A DNA stretch of 64,000 nucleotides from Alloalcanivorax gelatiniphagus (GTDB taxonomy: Bacteria > Pseudomonadota > Gammaproteobacteria > Pseudomonadales > Alcanivoracaceae): assembly GCF_005938655.1 (NCBI RefSeq), contig NZ_VCQT01000038.1, positions 1 to 64,000 of the forward strand, in the 5' to 3' direction. This document shows, in pieces, positions 1 to 7,930 of the stretch. The notes below the pieces were generated by a model, which was not told the DNA's origin, did not search any database, and worked only from the letters and a program-made list of their open reading frames with translations. The translations under genes were made by a program, and so were the position numbers. The stretch's first letter is position 1; each line of letters opens with the position of its first letter.

Positions 1-123
1 GGCGCCGCCGGGGCGCCCCCCCCCCCGCCGCCGGCGGGGGGCCCATGGCCGGGGAGGAGAAGGGAGAGCCCCTCCCCCCCCCCCGGGTTTGGGCCGCAAG
101 CTTCAAGGCCGAAACCCCAAAAA
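1..123. other. GC-extreme low-complexity left edge
   Basis: This stretch is dominated by C and G homopolymers, including two runs of about twelve C around 17-28 and 73-84, followed by an A run at about 119-129. No credible gene is visible: the two short reading frames here lack a ribosome binding site and have proline/arginine-rich shadow composition. It may be real repetitive DNA, or a poorly resolved contig edge. Confidence 0.5.
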
Positions 124-155
124 AAAAAACCCGCCGGCGAGGCCGGGGGTTTTTT
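124..155. terminator. Bidirectional rho-independent terminator downstream of speD
   Basis: An A6-CCC arm, one bulged G and CCGGC (to 138) pair with GCCGG-GGG-T6 (142-155) around a three-base loop. T tracts follow on both strands: TTTTTTGTTT on plus, and a long T run on minus from the A tract at 119-129. It lies 97 bases beyond the speD stop, so it can end speD transcripts and any gene entering from the left. Confidence 0.65.
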
Positions 156-173
156 GTTTGTACCCCGGATCCC

Positions 174-242
174 GTAGGGGCGGCTTCAGCCGCGATAAAC
201 CCCGCCGGTCGGTGCCGGCCTCGCGGCTGAAGCCGCTCCTAC
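174..242. repeat. REP-like inverted repeat, copy 1
   Basis: The left arm (174-196, a GTAGGGGCGGCTTC variant) and right arm (221-242, ending GCCGCTCCTAC) are near-perfect inverted copies around a 24-base spacer. It belongs to the same family as the copies at 2415, 15623, 18256, 19561 and 32577. It sits just past the speD stop codon. Confidence 0.85.
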
Positions 243-251
243 AAGGGCGCT

Positions 252-1055
252 CTACATGTTGCGGCTGTAGAAGATTTCCAGCATCTCGGTGCGCAGGCGT
301 TCCTTGATGTTGGCCAGGGCGGCCTCGTCGAACTCGTCGCTGCCGGCGCCGAACAGGTAGTTCTCGATGTCGAATTCCTTGAGCAACATCTTGGTGTGGA
401 AGATGTTCTCCTGGTACACGTTCACATCGATCATCTGATAGGCGTTCTGGGTGCTCTCGGTCAGGAAGTTCTGGATCGAGTTGATGTCGTGGTCGATGTA
501 GTGCTTGGTGCCATCCACGTCCCGGGTCATGCCGCGCACCCGGTAATCGATGGTGACGATGTCCGAGTCGAAGCTGTGGATCAGGTAGTTGAGCGCCCGC
601 AGCGGTGAGATCACGCCGCAGGTGGACACGTCCACGTCCACCCGGAAGGTGGAGATGCCGTTATCCGGGTGCGACTCCGGATAGGTGTGCACGGTCACGT
701 GACTCTTGTTGAGATGCGCCACCACCGAATCCGGCAGCGGGCCCGGCGCTTCCTCGTCCCAATCCTCGTCGGTGGGCGGCGATTCGTGCTCGGCGATCAG
801 CATGGTCACGCTGGCGCCCTGGGGATCGTAGTCCTGGCGGGCGATATTCAGAATGTTGGCGCCGATAATGCGCGTCACATTGGTGAGAATCTCGGTAAGC
901 CGCTCCGCGTTATACAGCTCATCGATGTACTCGATGTACTCCTTGCGGTGCTGCTCGGTCTTCGCATAGGCAATGTCGAAGATGTTGAAACTCAGAGATT
1001 TGGTCAGGTTGTTGAAACCATGGACCGTAATCTTGGGATTGGGATCTTTCACCAC
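252..1055 (-). CDS. speD: S-adenosylmethionine decarboxylase proenzyme
   Basis: SpeD decarboxylates S-adenosylmethionine to supply the aminopropyl donor for spermidine synthesis in the cytoplasm. The 267-residue product matches the long E. coli-type (about 264 residues) rather than the short Bacillus-type enzyme. The N-terminal [12 protein letters not shown] block is present. The self-cleavage site is [16 protein letters not shown]; Ser118 would become the pyruvoyl group that starts the alpha chain. The start is a GTG at 1055, with a GGGGAA ribosome site upstream; a second GTG follows directly. The gene lies 30 bases downstream of the YhfA-type gene on the same strand, so the two are probably cotranscribed. 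Confidence 0.95.
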   Translation of the reverse strand: MVKDPNPKITVHGFNNLTKSLSFNIFDIAYAKTEQHRKEYIEYIDELYNAERLTEILTNVTRIIGANILNIARQDYDPQGASVTMLIAEHESPPTDEDWDEEAPGPLPDSVVAHLNKSHVTVHTYPESHPDNGISTFRVDVDVSTCGVISPLRALNYLIHSFDSDIVTIDYRVRGMTRDVDGTKHYIDHDINSIQNFLTESTQNAYQMIDVNVYQENIFHTKMLLKEFDIENYLFGAGSDEFDEAALANIKERLRTEMLEIFYSRNM

Positions 1056-1085
1056 GGCATTTCCCCGTTGACCGTTGCGACCGCG

Positions 1086-1508
1086 TTAGCGGGACTCGAT
1101 GGTGTAGCTGTGGGTGACGTCGACGCCGCCACGGCTGAGCATGATCGCCGCGGAGCAGTATTTTTCCGCGGACAGGGCAACCGCCCGTTTAACCTGCGCT
1201 TCCTTGAGATTATTTCCGGAAACCACGAAGTGCAGGTGAATTTTGGTAAAAACGGCCGGGATCTCGTCCTCGGCGCGCTCCGCGTTGAGCTCGCAGCGGC
1301 AGCTGGTCACGTCCTGGCGGGACTTACCGAGAATATGCACCACGTCGAAGCTGGAACAGCCTCCCAGGCCCATCAGCACGGTTTCCATGGGGCGCGAGCC
1401 ACGGTTCTGGCCGCCATGGTCCGGCGGACCGTCCATGACGATTTTATGTCCGCTGTCCGCCTCCGCCTGGAAGCAGACATCGCCCTGCCATTCGACCACC
1501 GCCTTCAT
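1086..1508 (-). CDS. OsmC/Ohr-superfamily protein, YhfA type
   Basis: This 140-residue protein has the OsmC fold with both redox cysteines: Cys51 in GLGGCSSFDVV and Cys118 in EKYCSA. OsmC and Ohr reduce organic hydroperoxides, but the YhfA subgroup has no settled substrate. The ATG at 1508 is preferred over an upstream in-frame TTG at 1526 because AGGAGAGAG lies just before the ATG. In E. coli yhfA is also divergent from crp, and the same pairing is seen here with the gene at 1772, which supports the YhfA assignment. It probably shares a transcript with speD. Confidence 0.88.
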   Translation of the reverse strand: MKAVVEWQGDVCFQAEADSGHKIVMDGPPDHGGQNRGSRPMETVLMGLGGCSSFDVVHILGKSRQDVTSCRCELNAERAEDEIPAVFTKIHLHFVVSGNNLKEAQVKRAVALSAEKYCSAAIMLSRGGVDVTHSYTIESR

Positions 1509-1771
1509 CCGCTCTCTCCTGCTCAAAGCGTCCCGGAATGGCCGCGCAGACTACCATAGAGCGGCCTTCCGCCATAGTCCGATGAATAGCCCGATCAACA
1601 GGCGCGACGCGGCCATGGGGCACGGATGGGGGATACGGCAAGATAGAGAGTGTGCACCATATCCCTTGGCAGCCACGTGAAAAAAAGGCAAACTCCTTTA
1701 GCTTGAATTGCTACGACTTTTTTCCGGCTTCCAAGCCGAAAGCCCTGAAGCAGTGCCAAAGCAGAGTACCC

Positions 1772-2401
1772 ATGAGCGACGGAAATAAGATAATTCCCAA
1801 CCTGGATCGGTTTCTCGCCAATTGTCATCGCCGTAAATACCCGGCCAAAAGCACGATAATCTACGCCGGCGATGAATCGGATGCCCTGTATTACATTCTC
1901 AAGGGCTCCGTCACCGTCATGATCGAGGACGATGATGGCCGCGAGATGATCATGGCCTACCTGAACGCAGGCGACTTTTTCGGCGAGATGGGCCTGTTCG
2001 AGGCCGAGCCTTCCCGCTCCGCCTGGGTCAAGGCGAAAACCGAGTGCGAGGTGGCCGAGGTCAGCTACGCCAAGTTCCGCCAGCTGACCCGCGAGGACGC
2101 GGACATCCTGTTCGCGGTGTCCGCCCAGATCGCCGGGCGCCTGCGCGCCACCACCCGTAAAGTGGGCGACCTGGCATTTCTGGATGTCACCGGCCGAGTG
2201 GCCGGCACCCTGCTGGATCTCTGCAAGCAACCGGACGCCATGACCCACCCGGATGGCATGCAGATCAAGGTCACCCGCCAGGAAATCGGCCGCATCGTCG
2301 GCTGCTCCCGGGAAATGGTCGGCCGGGTACTGAAGAACCTGGAAGAGCAGGGACTGGTGTCGGTGAAGGGCAAGACCATGGTGGTCTACGGCACCCGCTA
2401 A
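1772..2401 (+). CDS. crp: cAMP receptor protein (Crp/Vfr)
   Basis: This is a cyclic-AMP-responsive global transcription factor of 209 residues, the same length as E. coli Crp. The cAMP pocket residues are conserved at matching positions: Gly71-Glu72, Arg82-Ser83 and Thr127, with Thr128 replacing Ser128. The C-terminal helix-turn-helix (about 168-190) carries the Arg180-Glu181-Arg185 DNA-contact set in CSREMVGR. The reading frame is open 40 codons further upstream, but homology begins at the ATG at 1772. The upstream gap (1509-1771) holds a small GGCTT/AAGCC hairpin near 1730; I could not find a convincing Crp site there. Confidence 0.95.
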   Translation: MSDGNKIIPNLDRFLANCHRRKYPAKSTIIYAGDESDALYYILKGSVTVMIEDDDGREMIMAYLNAGDFFGEMGLFEAEPSRSAWVKAKTECEVAEVSYAKFRQLTREDADILFAVSAQIAGRLRATTRKVGDLAFLDVTGRVAGTLLDLCKQPDAMTHPDGMQIKVTRQEIGRIVGCSREMVGRVLKNLEEQGLVSVKGKTMVVYGTR

Positions 2402-2414
2402 GCCCCCGCTTTTC

Positions 2415-2471
2415 GTAGGAGCGGCTTCGGCCGCGATCACCAAGCCGCATCGCGGCTGAAGCCGCTCCTAC
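2415..2471. repeat. REP-like inverted repeat, copy 2
   Basis: The arms GTAGGAGCGGCTTCGGCCGCGAT (2415-2437) and its inverse (2449-2471) differ at one or two positions and flank an 11-base loop. The element fills the gap between the convergent crp and trpC genes and may act as a shared transcript end. Confidence 0.88.
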
Positions 2472-2482
2472 GAGAGCACGCC

Positions 2483-3274
2483 TTAGAAGAAAAGCGCCTT
2501 GAGCGCGGCGCCCGGGTCATCCGCCTTCATGAACGCCTCGCCCACCAGGAACCCATTGATGCCGTTGTCGCGCATCAGCGTCACGTCCTGGCGGGTATGA
2601 ATGCCGCTTTCGGTGATCACCAGATGGTCGCCGGGAACCTCGTCGGCCAGGGCCAGGGTGGTGTCCAGGCGGGTTTCGAAGGTGCGCAGGTCCCGGTTGT
2701 TGATGCCCACCAGTTCGATATTGAGCTTCATCGCCCGCTCCAGTTCCTCACCGGAATGCACCTCCACCAGCACATCACAACCGACCCGCTGGGCGGCGTG
2801 ATAGAGCTCGTCGAGCTGGGCGTCGGACAGCGCCGCCACGATCAGCAGCACGGCGTCGGCGCCCATGGCGCGGCTCTGGAAGATCTGCCAGGGATCGATC
2901 ATGAAATCCTTGCGCAGCACCGGCAGCGTCACCGCGTTGCGGGCGGCGCGCAGATAGTCCTCGTGGCCCTGGAAGAATTCCTCGTCGGTCAGCACCGACA
3001 GGGCGCTGGCGCCGGCCGCCTGGTAGCGGCGGGCGATGTCCACCGGGTCGAAATCCTCACGGATCACGCCCTTGCTCGGCGACGCCTTCTTGATCTCGGC
3101 GATCACCGCCGGGCGCCGCTCGGCGACGCTGCGGTAGAGCGCGGCGGCGAAGCCCCGCGCCTTGCCCTGGTTCTGGGCCATGGCCTCGAAATCGCCCACC
3201 GTGTAATAACGTTTTCCGGCTTGGATTTCCGCCTTTTTGCGTTCGATAATCCGGTCCAGGATGGTTTCGCTCAT
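2483..3274 (-). CDS. trpC: Indole-3-glycerol phosphate synthase
   Basis: TrpC closes the indole ring, converting carboxyphenylaminodeoxyribulose phosphate to indole-3-glycerol phosphate. The 263-residue monofunctional TIM barrel shows AEIKKASPSKG (59-69), with the catalytic Glu and Lys residues, then RKDFMIDPWQ, GINNRDLRTF and TESGIH. It is not fused to a TrpF domain, as is usual outside enterobacteria. The start is ATG at 3274. Its ribosome site (AGGAGG) is formed by the last codons of trpD, whose stop lies eight bases upstream, so translation of the two is probably coupled. It is the last gene of trpEGDC. Confidence 0.97.
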   Translation of the reverse strand: MSETILDRIIERKKAEIQAGKRYYTVGDFEAMAQNQGKARGFAAALYRSVAERRPAVIAEIKKASPSKGVIREDFDPVDIARRYQAAGASALSVLTDEEFFQGHEDYLRAARNAVTLPVLRKDFMIDPWQIFQSRAMGADAVLLIVAALSDAQLDELYHAAQRVGCDVLVEVHSGEELERAMKLNIELVGINNRDLRTFETRLDTTLALADEVPGDHLVITESGIHTRQDVTLMRDNGINGFLVGEAFMKADDPGAALKALFF

Positions 3275-3282
3275 GGGTCGCG

Positions 3283-4326
3283 TTACACCTCCTCTTTGAG
3301 GGCGAATGTGAATTGCGCCAGTTCGCGCATGCGCTCGGCGGCTTCACCATTGTGGACCAGATCCTCCGCCATCCGAACCCCCTCCTCCAGGGTGCGGGTG
3401 ACGCCGGCCACGTAGATGGCGGCGCCGGCATTGAGGGTGATCATATCGGCGGCCTTGGCGGCGTACTCGCCCTTGCGCTTGCCGAAGGCGTCACGGATCA
3501 GCGCCAGCGAGGCCTGCGGGTCGGTCACATCCAGGCCCACCAGGGAATCGGATTCGATGCCCAGGTCTTCCGGGGTCAGGGTGTATTCCCGCACCGCTCC
3601 GTCGCGGAATTCCGCCACATGGGTCCGCGACGCCAGGCTGATCTCGTCCAGGCCGTCCAGGCCGTGCACCACCATCACATGCTCGGCGCCGAGCCGCCCC
3701 AGCACCTCGGCCATGGGCCGGCACAGCTTGTCGGAGAACACCCCCACCACCAGGCGCTGAACGCCGGCCGGGTTGGTCATCGGGCCGAGAATATTGAACA
3801 GGGTACGCATGCCCAGTTCCTTGCGCGGGCCGATGGCGTACTTCATGGCGCCATGGTGGGCCGGCGCGAACATGAACCCGACGCCGACGCCGTCGATGCA
3901 GCGGGCAATCTCCTCCGGGCTCAGATCCAGGCGGATGCCGGCGGCTTCCAGCAGGTCGGCGGAGCCGCTGCGCGAACTCACCGACCGGCCACCGTGCTTG
4001 GCCACCCGGCAGCCGGCGGCGGCGGCCACGAAGGCACTGGCGCTGGACACATTGAACAGATTGGCGCCATCGCCGCCGGTGCCGACGATGTCCACCAGAT
4101 GGCGGCGGTTCTCCACCACCACCGGGGTCACCAGTTCGCGCATCACCATGGCGGCGCCGGTGATCTCGTCCAGGGATTCACTCTTCATGCGCAGCGCCAC
4201 CAGGAAGCCGCCGATCTGGGCGTCGGTGGCGCCTCCGGTCATGATTTCGCGCATCACGTCCTGCATCTGGTCGGTGGTCAGGTCGATGTGTTCCACCGCC
4301 GAGGCCAGCGCTTCCCGGATGTTCAT
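3283..4326 (-). CDS. trpD: Anthranilate phosphoribosyltransferase
   Basis: TrpD transfers phosphoribosyl from PRPP to anthranilate. The 347-residue product carries the PRPP-binding GTGGDG motif at 82-87 and the [18 protein letters not shown] anthranilate/PRPP loop at about 110-127. It is the free-standing form, not fused to a TrpG glutaminase as in E. coli. The ATG at 4326 overlaps the trpG stop by four bases (ATGA), indicating translational coupling. It is the third gene of the minus-strand trpEGDC operon. Confidence 0.97.
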   Translation of the reverse strand: MNIREALASAVEHIDLTTDQMQDVMREIMTGGATDAQIGGFLVALRMKSESLDEITGAAMVMRELVTPVVVENRRHLVDIVGTGGDGANLFNVSSASAFVAAAAGCRVAKHGGRSVSSRSGSADLLEAAGIRLDLSPEEIARCIDGVGVGFMFAPAHHGAMKYAIGPRKELGMRTLFNILGPMTNPAGVQRLVVGVFSDKLCRPMAEVLGRLGAEHVMVVHGLDGLDEISLASRTHVAEFRDGAVREYTLTPEDLGIESDSLVGLDVTDPQASLALIRDAFGKRKGEYAAKAADMITLNAGAAIYVAGVTRTLEEGVRMAEDLVHNGEAAERMRELAQFTFALKEEV

Positions 4327-4913
4327 GGGCGTTCCCCCTTGAGAAAGTTGTTCAGCAGGTCGTGGCCGTGCTCGGTCAGTATCGATTCCGGATGGTACTG
4401 CACGCCTTCCAGCGGCAGGGTCTTGTGGCGCATGCCCATGATTTCGTCCATGGCGCCGTCGTCATCCAGGGTCCAGGCGGTGATCTCGAAGCAGTCCGGC
4501 AGGCTGTCCTTGTCCACCACCAGGGAATGGTAGCGGGTGGCCACATAGGGACTGGGCAAACCCCGGAACACGCCCTCACCGGTATGATGCACCGGCGAGG
4601 TCTTGCCGTGCATCACGGTGCGCGCGCGCACCACCCGGGCACCGAACGCCTGCCCCAGGGCTTGGTGCCCCAGGCAGACGCCAAGAATCGGCAGCTTGCC
4701 GGCGAAATGGCGGATGGCGTCCACCGAGATGCCCGCCTCGGTGGGGGTGCAGGGGCCCGGGGAAATCATCAGCCGGTCGGCGTTGAGCGCCTCCATGCCG
4801 GCCAGATCGATCTGGTCGTTGCGGTGCACCAGCACCTCCGCGCCCAGCTCCTGGAGGTACTGCACCAGGTTGTAGGTAAAACTGTCGTAGTTGTCGATCA
4901 TCAGCACGCGCAT
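4323..4913 (-). CDS. trpG: Anthranilate synthase component II, glutamine amidotransferase
   Basis: TrpG hydrolyses glutamine and passes ammonia to TrpE for anthranilate formation. The 196-residue class I amidotransferase has its nucleophile Cys80 in [11 protein letters not shown] and the partner dyad His174/Glu176 in QYHPES. The frame is open further upstream, but the ATG at 4913 matches the family start ([16 protein letters not shown]) and overlaps the trpE stop by one base (TAATG). It could also serve as PabA for folate synthesis; the operon context favours a tryptophan role. Confidence 0.96.
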   Translation of the reverse strand: MRVLMIDNYDSFTYNLVQYLQELGAEVLVHRNDQIDLAGMEALNADRLMISPGPCTPTEAGISVDAIRHFAGKLPILGVCLGHQALGQAFGARVVRARTVMHGKTSPVHHTGEGVFRGLPSPYVATRYHSLVVDKDSLPDCFEITAWTLDDDGAMDEIMGMRHKTLPLEGVQYHPESILTEHGHDLLNNFLKGERP

Positions 4914-6403
4914 TATTTGCCCTCCCCGTTCAGATCGAGCCCGCCCAGGGCCATGTTCACGGCGCGGAACACGGCGCGTGCCTTGTTCATGGTCTCTTTC
5001 CACTCCAGGTCCGGCACCGAGTCGGCGACGATGCCGCCGCCGGCCTGCACATAGAGCCGGCCGTCCTTGACCACCGCGGTACGGATGGCGATGGCCATGT
5101 CCATGTCGTCGTTGAAGCCGATATAGCCCACCGCGCCGCCGTAAACGCCGCGCTTGGTGGGCTCCAGTTCATCGATGATTTCCATGGCGCGGATCTTGGG
5201 TGCGCCGCTCAGGGTGCCCGCCGGGAAGGTGGCGGCCAGCACTTCAAGAGGCCCCAGCCCCTTGCGCAGGGTGCCTTCCACATTGGAAACGATGTGCATC
5301 ACGTGGGAGTAGCGCTCGATTTCCATATTGCCGGTGACCCGCACCTGGCCGGGCTCCGCCACCCGGCCCACGTCGTTGCGGCCCAGGTCGATCAGCATCA
5401 GGTGCTCGGCGATCTCCTTGGGATCGGCCAGCAGCTCCTGTTCCAGTTCCTTGTCGCGCTCCGGCGTGGCGCCGCGCTTGCGGGTGCCGGCGATGGGCCG
5501 CACCGTGACCTGGTCGTCCTCCACCCGGGTGAGGATCTCCGGCGAGGAGCCGGCGATATGGAAGTCCTCCAGGTCCAGATAGAACATGTACGGCGACGGA
5601 TTCAGATAACGCAGCGCCCGGTACAGGTCGATGGCCGGCGCCGGAAACTCGCAGCTCATGCGCTGGGCCGGCACCACCTGCATCACATCACCGGCCAGGA
5701 TGTACTCGCGGATGGTCTCCACCGCCGCCGCGTGGCGGTCGCGGGGAAACTCGGAGACGAAATCGTTCTCGTCCACCGGGGCGCCGTACACGCAGTCCTC
5801 CGGCTCCGGCAGCGGTGCGCGCAGCTTGAGCTGCAGCTCGTCCAGGCGTGCCTCGGCACGGGCCTCGGCGCCGTCCTCCGCCGGGTCCACGTGCACCACC
5901 AGGAACAGGCTGCCGCGCAGGTTATCGAACACCACCACTTCCTCGGAGCGCATCAGCAGGATGTCCGGCACGCCGAGCACGTCCTCCCCGGGCGCCGGGC
6001 CCAGGCGCGGTTCGAAATAGCGCACGCTGTCGTAGCCGAAATAGCCCACCAGGCCGCCGTTGAAACGGGGCAGATCGGGCAAATCCGGGGTGCGGTACTG
6101 CTGGCGGTAGTCCTCGATCCAGGCGATCGGGTCCTGGCAATCCAGCTCCCGGCGCCCGCTCTCACCGTCGACAATGATATGCTGTCCGGTGATGCGCACC
6201 ACCTCCCGGGCCGGCAAGCCGATCATGGAGTAGCGCCCCCAGCGCTCACCGCCCTGCACCGACTCGAACAGGTAGCTGTAGGGCCCGGCGGCCAGCTTGC
6301 GGTAGGCGGACAGCGGCGTATCCAGATCCGCCAGAACTTCGCGTACCACCGGTACGCGGGTAAAGCCCTGACGGGCGGCATCGTCGAGATTGCGTGGTGA
6401 CAT
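4913..6403 (-). CDS. trpE: Anthranilate synthase component I
   Basis: TrpE aminates chorismate and releases pyruvate to give anthranilate, the committed step to tryptophan. The 496-residue chain has the N-terminal feedback-inhibition segment (YLFES, 44-48, matching the LLES allosteric motif) and the chorismate-binding core: [22 protein letters not shown] and [11 protein letters not shown]. It is the first gene of the operon, with ATG at 6403 behind an AACCGGGGACC ribosome region. Its mRNA leader appears structured (see the leader peptide and hairpin entries), which suggests attenuation in addition to feedback control. Confidence 0.97.
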   Translation of the reverse strand: MSPRNLDDAARQGFTRVPVVREVLADLDTPLSAYRKLAAGPYSYLFESVQGGERWGRYSMIGLPAREVVRITGQHIIVDGESGRRELDCQDPIAWIEDYRQQYRTPDLPDLPRFNGGLVGYFGYDSVRYFEPRLGPAPGEDVLGVPDILLMRSEEVVVFDNLRGSLFLVVHVDPAEDGAEARAEARLDELQLKLRAPLPEPEDCVYGAPVDENDFVSEFPRDRHAAAVETIREYILAGDVMQVVPAQRMSCEFPAPAIDLYRALRYLNPSPYMFYLDLEDFHIAGSSPEILTRVEDDQVTVRPIAGTRKRGATPERDKELEQELLADPKEIAEHLMLIDLGRNDVGRVAEPGQVRVTGNMEIERYSHVMHIVSNVEGTLRKGLGPLEVLAATFPAGTLSGAPKIRAMEIIDELEPTKRGVYGGAVGYIGFNDDMDMAIAIRTAVVKDGRLYVQAGGGIVADSVPDLEWKETMNKARAVFRAVNMALGGLDLNGEGK

Positions 6404-6442
6404 GGTGGTCCCCGGTTCTTATTCAGGTGTCGGATTGTAGCG

Positions 6443-6469
6443 AAAACAAAGGGCCGCCGTTACCGGCGG
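6443..6469 (-). terminator. Attenuator-like hairpin upstream of trpE
   Basis: On the minus strand a six-pair CCGCCG/CGGCGG stem (6454-6469, loop of four) is followed by CCC and then TTTGTTTT (6450-6443). It lies about 40 bases before the trpE start and downstream of the candidate leader peptide, where a transcription attenuator would be expected. The three C between stem and U tract weaken it. Confidence 0.4.
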
Positions 6470-6567
6470 ACGCGCCTCAGCGGCACGCGGGGGCGAGCTT
6501 CACCATCGCCAGCGGGCGGGGCCGCGGGAGGCGGAAAACAGCAGCGGATTGTGCGGGCGCGACAGAA

Positions 6568-6591
6568 TCACCACGAATCCTCGGGGACCAT
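6568..6591 (-). CDS. Candidate trp leader peptide (7 codons, one Trp)
   Basis: A minus-strand mini-gene reads M-V-P-E-D-S-W-stop, with its only Trp codon directly before TGA. It begins about 13-15 bases after the predicted start point of the trp promoter. Its first bases (TGGTCCCC, 6590-6583 on minus) are exactly complementary to GGGGACCA (6413-6406 on minus) at the trpE ribosome site. There is no clear ribosome site before its ATG, and classical leaders have two or more Trp codons, so this is tentative. Confidence 0.35.
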   Translation of the reverse strand: MVPEDSW

Positions 6592-6610
6592 TAAAACAAT
6601 GAATGGCCGG

Positions 6611-6640
6611 ATTCTAGCCCGCCCGCCCTGCAAAAGCCAA
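6611..6640 (-). promoter_or_regulatory. Sigma-70 promoter of trpEGDC
   Basis: On the minus strand TTGGCT (6640-6635) and TAGAAT (6616-6611) are separated by 18 bases. Transcription would start near 6604, leaving a leader of about 200 bases before trpE that contains the mini-gene and the hairpin. The promoter lies just upstream of the divergent gene at 6670. Confidence 0.6.
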
Positions 6641-6669
6641 GGATCAACCAAGGAGGGAGACACAACCCC

Positions 6670-7218
6670 ATGAGCGTACCTCAACCCTGGACCGCCTGGT
6701 TCGACGCCACCCGGGCCGGCGCGCCGCATTGCTTCGCCCAGCTCGCCACCGTGGGCCCGGACGGGGCCCGCTGCCGGACCCTGGCGGTGCGCGAGCGGCA
6801 CGGCCCGGAACTGTGGTTCACCACCGACCAGCGCAGCGAGAAGGTGATCGAACTGCAGCGCCAGACGCCGCAAGACGCCCACCCCCACGCGGAAGCCTGC
6901 TGGTACGACCTGACCAGCCGCACCCAGTGGCGCTTTCGCGGGCCGGTCCGGTTCCTGCTGCCGGAGCAGCACCCGGAGGACTGCCAACGGCTCTGGGAAA
7001 AACTGAACGACGCCGACCGCGCCCGTTTCCACGGCCCGCCCCCGGGCAGCCTCCACCAAACCGGCCTGCCCAAACCCGGCGACGGCATCGCCGAGGACTT
7101 CTCGATCCTGGTACTGCGCGCGGAACACGTAAAAGTCCTGGAACTGGCGGACCTGCCCCACCGGCATTGGTATTACCCCGGGGAGGGCCGCGTGGCGCCT
7201 ACGCGGTTGATGCCTTAG
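6670..7218 (+). CDS. Pyridoxamine-phosphate-oxidase-fold FMN-binding protein (Alr4036-like)
   Basis: This 182-residue protein has the split-barrel FMN fold of the pyridoxamine 5'-phosphate oxidase family. It opens with PWTAWFDATRAGAPHCFAQLATVGPDGARCRTLAVR, has a central WFTTDQRSEKVIEL phosphate-binding segment, and ends in HRHWYYPGEGRVAPTRLMP, close to the RLxP end of true PdxH. It is shorter than PdxH (about 215 residues) and more like the Alr4036 group, whose substrate is unknown, so PdxH activity should not be assumed. A strong AAGGAGGGA ribosome site precedes the ATG. It is transcribed alone, divergent from trpE. Confidence 0.75.
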   Translation: MSVPQPWTAWFDATRAGAPHCFAQLATVGPDGARCRTLAVRERHGPELWFTTDQRSEKVIELQRQTPQDAHPHAEACWYDLTSRTQWRFRGPVRFLLPEQHPEDCQRLWEKLNDADRARFHGPPPGSLHQTGLPKPGDGIAEDFSILVLRAEHVKVLELADLPHRHWYYPGEGRVAPTRLMP

Positions 7219-7226
7219 GGGCGGTT

Positions 7227-7356
7227 ACAAGTTGAAAGTTAAAAGTTGAAACGCGGATGGGGTGCGCTGGATGGGCGAGGCCCTGCCCGCGCTTCAGCCC
7301 CAGGGGCCGCGGGAAGGCCAATCCGTTGCCCCCCTTTCAACTTTTAACTTTCAACC
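7227..7356. repeat. Heptamer-arm inverted repeat element, copy a
   Basis: The left arm has three consecutive 7-mers AGTTGAA, AGTTAAA, AGTTGAA (7230-7250) followed by ACGCGG. The right arm has TTCAACT, TTTAACT, TTCAACC (7336-7356), the inverse. A GC-rich core of about 85 bases lies between. The element begins nine bases after the stop of the plus-strand gene and ends 17 bases before the regA stop, so it separates two convergent genes. Confidence 0.85.
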
Positions 7357-7372
7357 AGCGGCCACAAGGCCG

Positions 7373-7930
7373 CTATTTAACCTGCCGCTTACCCAACTTC
7401 CGGGCCAGGGTGCGCCGATGCATCCCCAACCGGCGAGCGGTTTCCGAGATGTTGAAGCCGGTTTCCGCCAGGGTCTGGTGAATGCGTTCCCATTCCAGGG
7501 TTTTGATCGAGGTGGGGCGGCCTTCCACCGCCACCTCGGTGCTGCCGTCGGCCCGTTCGAAGGCGGCTTCGATGTCGTCGGTGTTGGAAGGTTTCGCCAG
7601 GTAATGGCAGGCGCCCAGCTTGATCGCTTCCACCGCCGTGGCGATGCTGGCGTAGCCGGTGAGCACCACGATCAGCGTGTCCGGGTCGTGCTCATGGAGG
7701 GCCTGCACGCAGGTGAGCCCGGAGGCGTCGCCCTTGAGTTTCAGGTCCACCACCGCGTAGCCGGGCCGGTAGTCGGCGAGGGCTTCGGTGAGCCCCTCCA
7801 TGCCTTCCACGCAGCGCACCTGGTAGCCGCGCCGCTCGAAGGAGCGGCCCAGGGTGCGCGCCAGCGCGGCGTCGTCCTCGACGATCAGCAGCCGCCGGGG
7901 GCCGTCCGGCATCTCGGTTTCGGCGTTCAT
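7373..7930 (-). CDS. regA: RegA/PrrA/RoxR-type response regulator
   Basis: This is a 185-residue redox-responsive transcription factor. The receiver domain (13-125) shows the acidic pair Asp19-Asp20, phospho-acceptor Asp62, Thr91 and Lys113. The C-terminal Fis-like helix-turn-helix ends in GMHRRTLARKLGKR (169-182), the hallmark of the RegA/PrrA/RoxR family, which controls respiratory oxidases and energy metabolism. The ATG overlaps the regB stop by one base (TGATG). It is the last gene of the cyoABCD-SURF1-regBA cluster, which points to the quinol oxidase as a likely target. Confidence 0.92.
   Translation of the reverse strand: MNAETEMPDGPRRLLIVEDDAALARTLGRSFERRGYQVRCVEGMEGLTEALADYRPGYAVVDLKLKGDASGLTCVQALHEHDPDTLIVVLTGYASIATAVEAIKLGACHYLAKPSNTDDIEAAFERADGSTEVAVEGRPTSIKTLEWERIHQTLAETGFNISETARRLGMHRRTLARKLGKRQVK

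Noticed and set aside
1509-1771. Possible Crp autoregulatory site upstream of crp
   Set aside because: A lone TGTG near 1649 lacks the matching TCACA half at the right spacing.
6568-7167. 199-codon minus-strand frame ending at the trp leader
   Set aside because: Most of it is antisense to the FMN-protein gene at 6670. Only the last seven codons (the candidate leader peptide) have promoter support.
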